Part shown: one piece after another, positions 18,248 to 27,825 of the stretch
Position numbering within the stretch: position 1 is the stretch's first letter
Layout of the letters: each line of letters starts with the position of its first letter
Assembly (NCBI RefSeq): GCF_006717045.1
Contig: NZ_VFPH01000003.1
Span: 1,511,999-1,575,998, forward strand
Length of the DNA: 64,000 bases
Origin: Pseudonocardia cypriaca
GTDB lineage: Bacteria; Actinomycetota; Actinomycetes; Mycobacteriales; Pseudonocardiaceae
Direction of reading: 5' to 3'
Translations under genes and position numbers: made by a program
Notes under the pieces: model-generated
What the model saw: only the letters and a program-made list of their open reading frames with translations
Databases searched by the model: none
What the model was told of the DNA's origin: nothing

Positions 18248-19047
18248 CGCGGCACCGCCGAACCGATGATCCGCTCCGACCACGCGCTGCCCGCTGCCAG
18301 CAGCACGACACCGATGACCAGCAGGACCTGTCCGAGCGGGCCACCGCGCAGCACCCCGAGCGGGTCGGCGCCGATCAGCTGCCCGAGCCCGATCCCGAGC
18401 ACCGGCAGCATGGTGAGTACCCCGGCGGTGGCGCGTGGCCCGGCGAGCTGCGCTCGGACGGTGGCGGCGAACCGCACCCTCCAGCGGATGTCCTCGTGGG
18501 CCCGACCGAGCAGGTCGGCGAGGGGGATGCCGTGCCGTTCGGCGAGCGCCCACGCCGTGGCGATCCGCTCGACGTCGGCGCTGATCTCCGGACGGCCCGT
18601 GCCGCCCCGGCGCAGTGCGGGCACGATCCCGTCGCCGAGGCGCGCGGCCACCGCGGCCGGTGCCAGCACGGCCCGGGCGTGCGGGCCGTCGGCGTCGGTG
18701 CCGGCGAGCGCCGCGGCCGGATGGCTGCCGGCGCGCAGCTCGTCGGTGATGCGCGCGACGGCCGCGGCCAGCTGCTCGGCGGCGGTGGCCCGGTCACGCG
18801 CCGCCCGCCGGGCCGCCCGCCGCTGCCGCACCACGAGCGCGGCCACCGCCCCGGCCAGCGCACCGCCGACGCCGGCGAGCACGGCGCCCCCTAGCCCGCC
18901 GAGGAGGACGGGCCCGACGAGGCCGGGCCGGCCCAGGCGCCGGGCTCGCGCGGCCGGCCACAGCGCGGCGAACCGGGCGGCAGCGGGCGGCGGAGGCGTG
19001 CAGGCGATGGCCGCGGCGAGGGCGGCGCACGCGGCGGCGGCGTTCAC
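18244..19047 (-). CDS. Type II secretion F-domain protein, TadB-like (Rv3658c type)
   Basis: A 267-residue membrane protein with two helices near residues 36-70, an ALAERHGIPLADLLGRAHEDIR segment typical of T2SSF domains, and two further helices at 210-260. It pairs with the TadC-like protein encoded next. The start is GTG 19047, which overlaps the CpaF stop codon as GTGA; a second GTG three bases upstream is less likely. Confidence 0.85.
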   Translation of the reverse strand: MNAAAACAALAAAIACTPPPPAAARFAALWPAARARRLGRPGLVGPVLLGGLGGAVLAGVGGALAGAVAALVVRQRRAARRAARDRATAAEQLAAAVARITDELRAGSHPAAALAGTDADGPHARAVLAPAAVAARLGDGIVPALRRGGTGRPEISADVERIATAWALAERHGIPLADLLGRAHEDIRWRVRFAATVRAQLAGPRATAGVLTMLPVLGIGLGQLIGADPLGVLRGGPLGQVLLVIGVVLLAAGSAWSERIIGSAVPR

Positions 19048-20246
19048 CACGGGAGGCTCACCTCCCGCTCCTCGAGCAGCGTGCCGAGGGCGGCGCGGGC
19101 TTCGGCCCAGCCGTGCGCGCGGCTCCACACGGGGCGGACGGTGACCTCGTGGTGGTCGGAGTGGTGGTCGCGGCCCAGTACGGCGACGGTGTCGAGCACG
19201 CGCGCCCCGGACGGCAGCCGGTGCATGTGCAGCACGACCTGCACGGCCGCGGCGAGCTGGCTGTGGAGCGCGTCGCGGGGCAACCCGCCGGTGGCGGCGA
19301 GCGCCTCCATCCTCGCCGGCACCTCGCGCGCGGAGTTGGCGTGGACCGTGCCTGCGCCGCCGTCGTGGCCGGTGTTGAGGGCGGCCAGCAGATCGCACAC
19401 CTCGGCGCCGCGCACCTCGCCGACGATCAGCCGGTCGGGCCGCATCCGGAGCGCCTGCCGGACGAGGTCGCGCAGGGTGACCCCGCCCGCTCCCTCGATG
19501 TTGGCGGGACGGGCGACGAGCCGCACGACGTGCGGGTGGCGCGGCCGCAGCTCCTCGGCGTCCTCGACGCAGACCACGCGTTCGTGCGGGTCGACGGCCG
19601 CGAGCAGCGCCGCGAGGATCGTGGTCTTGCCGCTGCCGGTGCCGCCGGACACGACGAACGCGAGCCGGGCGGCGAGCACGGCGCGCAGCAACGCCTCGCC
19701 GGTGGCGTCGAGGGTGCCCGATGCGCGCAGCGCCGCGAGGTCGTGGGCGGCCGGGCGCAGGACGCGCAGCGACAGGCAGGTACCGTCGGCGGCGACCGGT
19801 GGCAGCACCGCGTGCAGCCGCACGCCCGCATCGGCGACCCAGCCGTCGACGTACGGGCTGGCGTCGTCGAGCCGGCGCCCCGCTGCGATCGCGAGGCGCT
19901 GGGCGAGGCGGCGGACCGCGCCGTCGTCGGGGAAGCGGACCGCGGTGCGCTCGAGCCCGGCCCCTCTGTCGACCCACACCGACGCCGGTCCGCAGACGAG
20001 GACGTCGGTGGTGCGCGGGTCGCGCAGCAGCTCGTCGAGCGGGCCCGCCCCGATGAACTCCTGGCGCAGGACCCGCAGCGCGGACAGCACGTCGAGGTCG
20101 GAGACGACTCCGCCGGACTCCGCGCGCACGGCCGCGGCGACGGCCGCCTGGGTGAGCTCGCCGCCGGTGGTGGCGAGCCGGGACCGCACGCGGTCGACGA
20201 GCGGCGCGGTGTGAGCCGGCGGCGCCATGCCCGCTTGTGTGCTCAT
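19044..20246 (-). CDS. Tad secretion ATPase, CpaF/TadA-like (Rv3659c type)
   Basis: A 400-residue hexameric secretion ATPase of the CpaF/VirB11 family that powers pilus assembly. The Walker A motif GGTGSGKT is at residues 201-208, followed by an acidic Asp box (VVCVEDAEELRPRHPHVVRL), a Walker B region (RPDRLIVGEVRGAE) and the His box GTVHANSARE. The N-terminal domain carries FIGAGPLDELLRDP. Start ATG 20246 overlaps the stop of the CpaE-like gene (ATGA). Confidence 0.93.
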   Translation of the reverse strand: MSTQAGMAPPAHTAPLVDRVRSRLATTGGELTQAAVAAAVRAESGGVVSDLDVLSALRVLRQEFIGAGPLDELLRDPRTTDVLVCGPASVWVDRGAGLERTAVRFPDDGAVRRLAQRLAIAAGRRLDDASPYVDGWVADAGVRLHAVLPPVAADGTCLSLRVLRPAAHDLAALRASGTLDATGEALLRAVLAARLAFVVSGGTGSGKTTILAALLAAVDPHERVVCVEDAEELRPRHPHVVRLVARPANIEGAGGVTLRDLVRQALRMRPDRLIVGEVRGAEVCDLLAALNTGHDGGAGTVHANSAREVPARMEALAATGGLPRDALHSQLAAAVQVVLHMHRLPSGARVLDTVAVLGRDHHSDHHEVTVRPVWSRAHGWAEARAALGTLLEEREVSLPW

Positions 20247-21340
20247 GACCGCGCCCCTGACGCCGCCCGCACCGCGGTGAGCACGGAGCGCGCCGCGCCG
20301 GCGAGCGGGCCGTGCGGCCGCGGCGGTGCTTCGCCGCGTTCCAGTGCTCGTGCCAGGCCGGGCTCGGGGCGCATGGCGGCGAGCAGCGGCGCGCCCACCG
20401 CCCTTGCCACCTCGTCGGCCTCGACGCCGCCCGGCGCCGGACCGCGGACGACGACGCGGACCGGCCTGCCGTGCCGGCCGAGCAGCGTGGCGACCCTGGC
20501 GCCCGCGGCGGACGAGCGGACGTCGGCGGTGACGACGAGCGCCACGAGGTCGGCGACCGTCAGCGCAGCGGTGGCGGCGTCGGTGGGGTAGCGGGGGAGA
20601 TCGCACACGACGACGTCGCCGGCCCGCCTGCCGGCCTCGACCACGGCGCGCACGGCCGCGGGCGCGGGACCGTGGGTGCTGCGGTCGCAGGAGAGGACGC
20701 CGAGCGCGCCGTCGCGGCGCCCGACACGGGGTGAGGGGAGGGCCGCGTGGAGCGCCGCGGCCGGGACGCGGCCCCCCTCGACCCCGATACCGGGCCAGCG
20801 CAGCCCGCCGAGATCCTCGGCGCCGAGTACGAGGTCGAGCCCGCCACCGAGCGGGTCGCAGTCGACGAGGAGTGCCCGGGCGCCCTCCCGCACCGCGGTG
20901 ACGGCGACGGCGGCGGCCAGCACCGACGCCCCGGCGCCACCGCGGCCGCCGACGACCGCGAGCACGGCGCCGTTGGTGCGTGGCCCCTCGGCCGCGTCGG
21001 TGAGCGCGGCGACCAGCCACTGCTCGGCCTCGGGCAGTGTGATGACGTGCTCGGCCCCGACGGCGACCGCGTGCCGCCAGACCGAGGCCGGTGGCTCACC
21101 CCGGACCGCGACGACGACCGCGCCACGCCGGGGCAGGCCCGCCCGGGCGCACTGCGCGGCTGCGGCGGAGTCGAGCACCACCAGCGGGGCATCGCTCCAG
21201 AACGCTCGGGCCTGCGGGGGATCGACCGCGCGCTGCACCTCGCACCCCGCGGCGGCGGCGAGCCGCAGCAGCGCGTCGAGCAGGTCGGGGTCGGACACCA
21301 TGACCAGGCCTCGGGGCGGCGGATCCGGTCGCTCCACCAT
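20243..21340 (-). CDS. CpaE-like MinD/ParA ATPase (Ssd, Rv3660c type)
   Basis: A 365-residue protein of the CpaE/Ssd family: an N-terminal receiver-like domain (LVMVSDPDLLDALLRLAAAAG ... GAEHVITLPEAEQWL) and a C-terminal SIMIBI ATPase domain. The Walker A region reads VVGGRGGAGASVLAAA, where the usual signature Lys after GG and the KT/S pair are absent, as is known for the Ssd group. The M. tuberculosis ortholog was described as a septum-site regulator; its place at the head of a Tad operon fits a CpaE-like localisation factor. ATG 21340 is preceded by a weak GAGAGAG; ATG 21301 is an alternative. Confidence 0.85.
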   Translation of the reverse strand: MVERPDPPPRGLVMVSDPDLLDALLRLAAAAGCEVQRAVDPPQARAFWSDAPLVVLDSAAAAQCARAGLPRRGAVVVAVRGEPPASVWRHAVAVGAEHVITLPEAEQWLVAALTDAAEGPRTNGAVLAVVGGRGGAGASVLAAAVAVTAVREGARALLVDCDPLGGGLDLVLGAEDLGGLRWPGIGVEGGRVPAAALHAALPSPRVGRRDGALGVLSCDRSTHGPAPAAVRAVVEAGRRAGDVVVCDLPRYPTDAATAALTVADLVALVVTADVRSSAAGARVATLLGRHGRPVRVVVRGPAPGGVEADEVARAVGAPLLAAMRPEPGLARALERGEAPPRPHGPLAGAARSVLTAVRAASGARS

Positions 21341-21444
21341 CTCTCTCGATCGCACGACAGCCTCCTCGTGGACCCGGTCGGACGAGCCGGGGTACGAGCC
21401 AGCGTGGCCGGTCGACGGGGTGCGTGGCGGACGATCACCGAACC

Positions 21445-21473
21445 TGTGGACAACCTGTGGTTGATGTGGACAA
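21445..21473. promoter_or_regulatory. Pair of DnaA-box-like sites upstream of the Tad operon
   Basis: TGTGGACAA occurs at 21445-21453 and again at 21465-21473, 20 bases apart, with a degenerate third copy TGTGGTTGA between them at 21456-21464. The complement, TTGTCCACA, is the consensus actinobacterial DnaA box. A weaker ATCCACA lies at 21559. The sites sit about 105 bases ahead of the CpaE-like start codon. Confidence 0.5.
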
Positions 21474-21739
21474 CTTGGTTTGAGGCGCCTCTGACCAGCC
21501 CGTTCCTGTCGCACCCGTGGGGAAGAATGGAGCGGGGGCGGCTCGTAACCGCCGATCGATCCACAGCCGTGCGGCCGTCCACTGGGCGGCCGCGAGGAGC
21601 ACACCGCCGGCGCTCGCGTGGCCCCTGGCGGCGATCATCGCCTCGCGATCGGCGCGAAGCGCACGTCCCCGTTGCCGTCACCGCGTTCGCGATCTGCTCG
21701 CGGTGATCATCGGCAGCCCGTCGGAGCCCTGGACATGGG

Positions 21740-21773
21740 ACGGCCCCCGCCAGGGGGGATTGGCGGGGGCCGT
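21740..21773. terminator. Perfect 13-bp hairpin, orphan terminator-like
   Basis: ACGGCCCCCGCCA pairs perfectly with TGGCGGGGGCCGT over an 8-nt GGGGGGAT loop. It looks like an intrinsic terminator but no gene ends close to it on either strand. It may end a short transcript from the intergenic region. Confidence 0.5.
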
Positions 21774-21778
21774 CAGTT

Positions 21779-21807
21779 GGTTCAGCTCCGGGGGGTCGAG
21801 CTGAACC
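21779..21807. repeat. Second intergenic hairpin
   Basis: GGTTCAGCTC pairs with GAGCTGAACC over a 9-nt loop, just five bases after the preceding hairpin. Tandem stems of this type can form a leader structure for the HAD gene 135 bases downstream, or the end of a small RNA. Confidence 0.4.
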
Positions 21808-21941
21808 GCGTCCGGACAGAGCCGGACAGCTCCATCGTAGCCCCTGACGAGCACATCCGCGCGCTTCCGGGGGCAAGCATCTGGGGTGGTGTCGGCGCAG
21901 GACGCCCCATCGGCTCGCGTCCTGTCTGGCAAGCTCGCCCC

Positions 21942-22772
21942 GTGTCCGGTGCGCTCCCCCCGCAGCTGCCCACCCCGGCGCCGCCCCACCCCGGCGCGGC
22001 GGCGTTCTTCGACCTCGACAAGACCATCATCGCGGGATCGAGCGCGCTCGCGTTCAGCCGGCCGTTCCGCCGGCAGGGGCTCATCAGCAGGCGGGCCGCC
22101 CTGCGGAGCGGTTACGCGCAGTTGCTACTGGTGCTCTCCGGTGCCGACGCGAACACGATGGACCTGCTGCGGAGGCGGATCACCGCGCTGTGCACCGGCT
22201 GGGAGGTGGCGCAGATCCGCAGCATCGTGGCCGAGACGCTGCACGACATCGTCGAGCCGCTGGTCTACGCGGAGGCCACCGAGCTGATCGCCGAGCACCG
22301 GGCGAACGGCGACGAGGTGGTGGTGCTCTCGGCGTCGGGTCAGGAGGTCGTCGAGCCGATCGCCGCTCTCGTCGGAGCCGACCGCTGCGTCGCCACGCGC
22401 ATGGGCGTGGTGGACGGGCGGTACACCGGGGCGATCGAGTACTACTGCTACGGCGAGGAGAAGGCCCAGGCAGCGCGGCAGCTCGCGCAGGAGCAGGGGT
22501 ACCGGCTCGAGGACTGCCGCGCGTACTCCGACTCGATCACCGACCTGCCGCTGCTCGAGGCGGTGGGGCATCCGACGGTGGTCAACCCGGACCGCGCGCT
22601 GCGCCGGGAGGCCGCGCTGCGCGGCTGGCCCGTCCTGACGTTCGCCGATCCGGTCGCGTTGCGGTTCCGGCGCCCTCCGCTGCGCGCCACGCTCACCGCG
22701 GCCGGTGTCGGAGCGGTTGCCGCGCTGGCCGCGGTGGGTTGGTACGCCTGGCGGCGACCGGTGCGCTCCTGA
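21942..22772 (+). CDS. HAD-IB family phosphatase, SerB-like (Rv3661 type)
   Basis: A 276-residue HAD superfamily subfamily IB hydrolase. Motif I is FFDLDKTIIAGSS (nucleophile Asp in DLDKT), motif II VVVLSASGQEVVEP, and motif III/IV AYSDSITDLPLLEAVGHP. A membrane helix near the C-terminus (about 251-268) and a basic tail suggest membrane association. Such proteins are annotated as phosphoserine phosphatase-like, yet the substrate is unproven. GTG 21942 gives the expected N-terminus. The position opposite the Tad operon is the same as Rv3661 in M. tuberculosis. Confidence 0.85.
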   Translation: MSGALPPQLPTPAPPHPGAAAFFDLDKTIIAGSSALAFSRPFRRQGLISRRAALRSGYAQLLLVLSGADANTMDLLRRRITALCTGWEVAQIRSIVAETLHDIVEPLVYAEATELIAEHRANGDEVVVLSASGQEVVEPIAALVGADRCVATRMGVVDGRYTGAIEYYCYGEEKAQAARQLAQEQGYRLEDCRAYSDSITDLPLLEAVGHPTVVNPDRALRREAALRGWPVLTFADPVALRFRRPPLRATLTAAGVGAVAALAAVGWYAWRRPVRS

Positions 22773-23137
22773 GGCCGCTGGGGTTCGTGAGGGTGTCGCC
22801 ACGGTCACGGATCGCCACCCTGCGTGCCTGAACCGGTGCACCTCTCGAGGGCTCTTGCTGTGGTCCCGGTCACCGACTACAAAGGGCCGTACGGACCCCT
22901 GACGGCCAGGGGCGGTGCGGCAGAGAAGCACCCGTCCACCCCGAAAGGGCTCCGTGCGGGAAGTTCGGGCGCTCCACGCACAGCACGCCGCGGGAGGCAT
23001 GTCGTCGTGGGCCTGCGTACCGGGACGCCGGACGCCGAGGCCACAACCACGACACGTAGTGCACGCCTGGATCTCGAGCTTCCCGTGCAGGCGGGCGGCG
23101 CTCCTCAGGGGGCGCCGCTCGTCTCGTATGTCGGGGG
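22773..23137. other. 365-base intergenic region between two convergent genes
   Basis: It lies between the stop codons of the HAD gene and the Fic-like gene. Apart from a weak hairpin at 23092-23121 and a short CCCCTG/CAGGGG stem at 22896-22912, I see nothing I can name. A TTGCTG...TACAAA pair near 22857-22884 looks promoter-like on the plus strand but leads to no gene. Confidence 0.4.
23092..23121. terminator. Weak hairpin downstream of Fic-like gene
   Basis: CGGGCGGCGCTCC and GGGGGCGCCGCTCG form an imperfect stem of about 11 of 13 pairs around a short loop, 16 bases past the Fic-like stop codon. It may terminate both convergent transcripts. Confidence 0.45.
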
Positions 23138-23890
23138 TCAGCTGCGCGCGTCGGCGATCGAGGTGCCTTCCCGCGCGCCGGACTCCCACTGCGCGCAGCA
23201 GTGCAGCACCCAGTCCCGGAGGCCGTCCGGGGTGCCGCCTGCGAACGCGGCGGCTGCGCCGCGGTACTGCGCGGCGTGACGCAGGTGCCCGACCTCCGGC
23301 ACGGCGAGCCCCTTCGGATCGAGGCCCGCGGCCACCGCGGCGAGCCTGGCCGCTGCCCGTGCCACCACACCGTTGGCCGTCGGGAACGGCGCGAGGGCGA
23401 GCAGCTCACCGTGAACGACCGCCACGAGCACCGGCGCCGGCACCCGGGTGCCGCCCGTGACGAGGTCGGCGAGCAGGCCGAGCCGGGCGGCCACGCCGTC
23501 GCCTGCGCGCGGCCTGCCCAGGTCCGCCTCGTGCCGATCGGGTGGCACTAGGTCGGCCGCGGCCACGACGTGCAGCCGGGCGAGGGCCTGCAGGGGGGAG
23601 CTGCGCCAGGCACCGAGCAGGCGCCCACACTCCTCAGCGGCCCGCACGGCGCCCGCGAGCACCGGGTCGGCCACGGTGTCGCTCGCCGTGAGCGCCGCTC
23701 CGTCCAGCGCGGCGGACGCCCGCGCCGCACGCAGGCTCGCCTCGGCGGCGCTCGCCGGCCACCCCCGCCGGTTGACCGGGTGGTTGTGCACGGCGACCAG
23801 CGCGTCCCGCGCCCGGGCCACGGCCTCGGGAACCCCCGGCAGGTCGAGCAGGGGGGCCAGCGGATCGGCGGTGACGGCCACGTCCGGCAT
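23138..23890 (-). CDS. Degenerate Fic-like protein (Rv3662c type)
   Basis: A 250-residue soluble, mostly helical protein. The segment HGELLALAPFPTANGVVARAAARL has the spacing of a Fic motif (HPFxxGNGRxxR), but the catalytic His is Ala, and GNGR reads ANGV, so AMP-transfer activity is not expected. Databases often call this family 'oxidoreductase' without support. ATG 23890 gives a compact protein; the longer upstream frame is Pro/Arg-rich and unlikely. It lies between the HAD gene and acs, as Rv3662c does in M. tuberculosis. Function unknown. Confidence 0.7.
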   Translation of the reverse strand: MPDVAVTADPLAPLLDLPGVPEAVARARDALVAVHNHPVNRRGWPASAAEASLRAARASAALDGAALTASDTVADPVLAGAVRAAEECGRLLGAWRSSPLQALARLHVVAAADLVPPDRHEADLGRPRAGDGVAARLGLLADLVTGGTRVPAPVLVAVVHGELLALAPFPTANGVVARAAARLAAVAAGLDPKGLAVPEVGHLRHAAQYRGAAAAFAGGTPDGLRDWVLHCCAQWESGAREGTSIADARS

Positions 23891-24120
23891 GTTTCCACTG
23901 CACTGCGGCACGGCAGCACCCGGATCCGGCGCGACGAGCGGTCTGCGCTCTTCGTCCGGAGCAGGAGCCGTTCCTCCGCCGTCGATCGGCCCCTCGTCGA
24001 CCGCCCGTCGATATCGCCCGGTCTGTCCGGACCGACGGTGCGTTGGGCCCCCCGGCGCACTAGCGTCGAACACCAAGCAAGTGGAGCCGGGCGCCGACGC
24101 CCAGGACCAGGAGGGCACTC

Positions 24121-26100
<1,980 letters not shown>

Positions 26101-26113
26101 GCTCCCGAGCCCG

Positions 26114-26165
26114 CACGCACGAGCGCCCGCCCCCTGCTGGAAGGGAGCGGGCGCTCGTGCGTGTG
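26114..26165. terminator. Bidirectional terminator between acs and TerC gene
   Basis: A 17-bp stem (CACGCACGAGCGCCCGC and its complement) with a 16-nt loop lies between two convergent stop codons, 13 bases after acs and 6 before the TerC-family gene end. Confidence 0.85.
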
Positions 26166-26171
26166 CAGCGG

Positions 26172-27170
26172 TCAGTTGGACGGGTGGCTGCTCGGCTCGG
26201 TCAGCTCGTCGCCCGGGGTTTTCTCGGTTGCGGCGTCGCGGCGCGACTTCACGAGGCTGGCCACCGTGGTGACGGCGAGCGTGCCGACGATGACGGCGAG
26301 CGAGACGAGGATCGGCACCTCGGGTGCCCACGCCACGCCGTGGTGGTGCATCGCCTCCAGGATCAGCTTCACCCCGATGAACGCGAGGATGAACGCCAGG
26401 CCCTTGCTGAGGTAGACGAGCCGGTCCAGCAGCCCGCCGATCAGGAAGAACAGCTGCCGGAGCCCCATCAGCGCGAACGCGTTGGCCGTGAACACCAGGT
26501 ACGGCTCCTGCGTCAGGCCGAAGATCGCCGGGATGGAGTCGAGGGCGAACAGCAGGTCGGTGGTGCCGATCGCGACCATCACGATGAGCATCGGGGTGAA
26601 CAGCCGGCGGCCGTTGACCATGGTCGTCAACCGGGCGCCCACGTACTGGTCGGTGGAGGGGACGACCCGCCGGACGAAGCGCAGGGCCCGGTTCTCCTGG
26701 AACTCCTCGTCCTCGTCCCCGTGCCGGATCAGCTTGTAGGCCGTGTAGATGAGGAACGCGCCGAACAGGTAGAACATCCAGTCGAAGCGCGAGATGGCCT
26801 CAGCGCCGAGCGCGATGAAGATGCCGCGCAGCACGAGCGCGAGCACGATGCCGATCAACAGCACCTTCTGCCGCAAGTCCCGCGGCACGGCGAACCGGCT
26901 CATGATCAGCACGAAGATGAACAGGTTGTCGACGGACAGCGAGTACTCGGTGATCCAGCCCGCGAAGAACTCACCGCTGAACTGCGGCCCGGCGAACGCC
27001 AGCAGGCCGAACCCGAACGCGATGGCGAGCGCGACGTACACGACCACCCAGATCGTGGACTCGCGCATCGAAGGGTCCCGGGGGTTGCGCGCCACCAGGT
27101 AGAAGTCGAACGCGAGCACGGCGAGGAACGCCGCTATCGTCACGATCCACACCCCGGTCGAAATGATCAT
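26172..27170 (-). CDS. TerC/Alx family membrane protein
   Basis: A 332-residue protein with about nine membrane helices. The TerC hallmarks are clear: ITEYSLSVDNLFIFVLIM in the third helix and GTTDLLFALDSIPAIFGLTQEP, each with an acidic residue inside the membrane (the DN and D(S)IPA motifs). Alx-type members export manganese; others are tied to tellurite resistance. It is the last gene of a minus-strand set with a 4TM protein and an Nramp-like transporter, so a metal-handling role is plausible. AGGAGAG precedes the ATG. I see no manganese riboswitch in the 81 bases upstream. Confidence 0.88.
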   Translation of the reverse strand: MIISTGVWIVTIAAFLAVLAFDFYLVARNPRDPSMRESTIWVVVYVALAIAFGFGLLAFAGPQFSGEFFAGWITEYSLSVDNLFIFVLIMSRFAVPRDLRQKVLLIGIVLALVLRGIFIALGAEAISRFDWMFYLFGAFLIYTAYKLIRHGDEDEEFQENRALRFVRRVVPSTDQYVGARLTTMVNGRRLFTPMLIVMVAIGTTDLLFALDSIPAIFGLTQEPYLVFTANAFALMGLRQLFFLIGGLLDRLVYLSKGLAFILAFIGVKLILEAMHHHGVAWAPEVPILVSLAVIVGTLAVTTVASLVKSRRDAATEKTPGDELTEPSSHPSN

Positions 27171-27251
27171 CTCTCTCCTGTCGGGTCACGCCGTCCGCCG
27201 GCGGTGGGACGAGGACGGCGCGGCAGAGCAGCTGCTCCGCCGCGCCGTCCG

Positions 27252-27824
27252 TCACGAGGATGGACGGGTTCGCCCCCGGGCGGCGGCCCCGGTGGAGGCC
27301 GCGCGCCGGGCGCGCTTCTGTTCCCTCGCGGCCCACACCGCACTCGCGTGGGCAACGTAACGGGCGTATACCCGCTCGGCATAGGGATTGTGCTCTTTGA
27401 GGTGGAGCATCCAGGCCGGTGTGATCCGCTCGTACAGCCAGGTGAAGCCGATCGCGAAGCCCAGGCTGACCATCGCCTGGTAGGCGAGGAATGTGAGGAC
27501 GTCGTCCGGTGGGGTGGGGCTCCCGCCCAGTAGGACGGGAGTCCCCGTCTCGTGCAGCAGGCGCGCGAGCGGGAAGCCCACGAACCACACGAGCGCCGCC
27601 GGGGCGAACATGCCCGGCTTGGCGCGGCCGAGGCCCACGAGCACCCCGTAGACCGCGCCGAGCAGGGCGAGCGGCACGGCGAGCGTGACCGCTCCGGTGA
27701 GCGCCCAGCCGACGGGCTGGCCGACCAACGCGGCCATCCCGCCGACCACGGCGCCCCCGAGCACGCCGATGACCGCGCCGCTGGCGCTGACCTCGGCGAG
27801 CTGACGTGCCTGTGTCACCGACAT
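27252..27824 (-). CDS. Four-TM membrane protein of unknown function
   Basis: A 190-residue protein with four predicted helices (about 14-34, 41-62, 75-92 and 112-130) and a basic C-terminal tail, HLKEHNPYAERVYARYVAHA followed by Arg/Ala-rich residues. I do not recognise a family. Its ATG begins one base after the stop codon of the Nramp-like gene, so the two are translationally coupled and may act together, for example as an accessory subunit. TerC follows 81 bases downstream. Confidence 0.7.
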   Translation of the reverse strand: MSVTQARQLAEVSASGAVIGVLGGAVVGGMAALVGQPVGWALTGAVTLAVPLALLGAVYGVLVGLGRAKPGMFAPAALVWFVGFPLARLLHETGTPVLLGGSPTPPDDVLTFLAYQAMVSLGFAIGFTWLYERITPAWMLHLKEHNPYAERVYARYVAHASAVWAAREQKRARRAASTGAAARGRTRPSS

Positions 27825-27825
27825 G

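Larger units (their letters stand above)
21341..21941. other. 601-base intergenic region between cpaE-like and HAD genes
   Basis: This stretch divides the minus-strand Tad operon from the plus-strand HAD gene and must hold both promoters. It contains two exact copies of the actinobacterial DnaA-box sequence close to the Tad side and two consecutive hairpins near 21740-21807, listed separately. Reading frames crossing it show no recognisable protein and I see no RNA gene. The hairpins, 135-200 bases ahead of the HAD start, do not terminate any gene I can identify, so a short non-coding transcript is possible. Confidence 0.5.

Noticed and set aside
22824..23279. Plus-strand frame of 151 codons in the HAD/Fic gap
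   Set aside because: No ribosome site, overlaps the Fic-like gene end, low-complexity residues, no domain.
27170..27252. yybP-ykoY manganese riboswitch before the TerC gene
   Set aside because: TerC/Alx genes often have one, but only 81 bases separate it from the preceding gene and I find none of the conserved helices.
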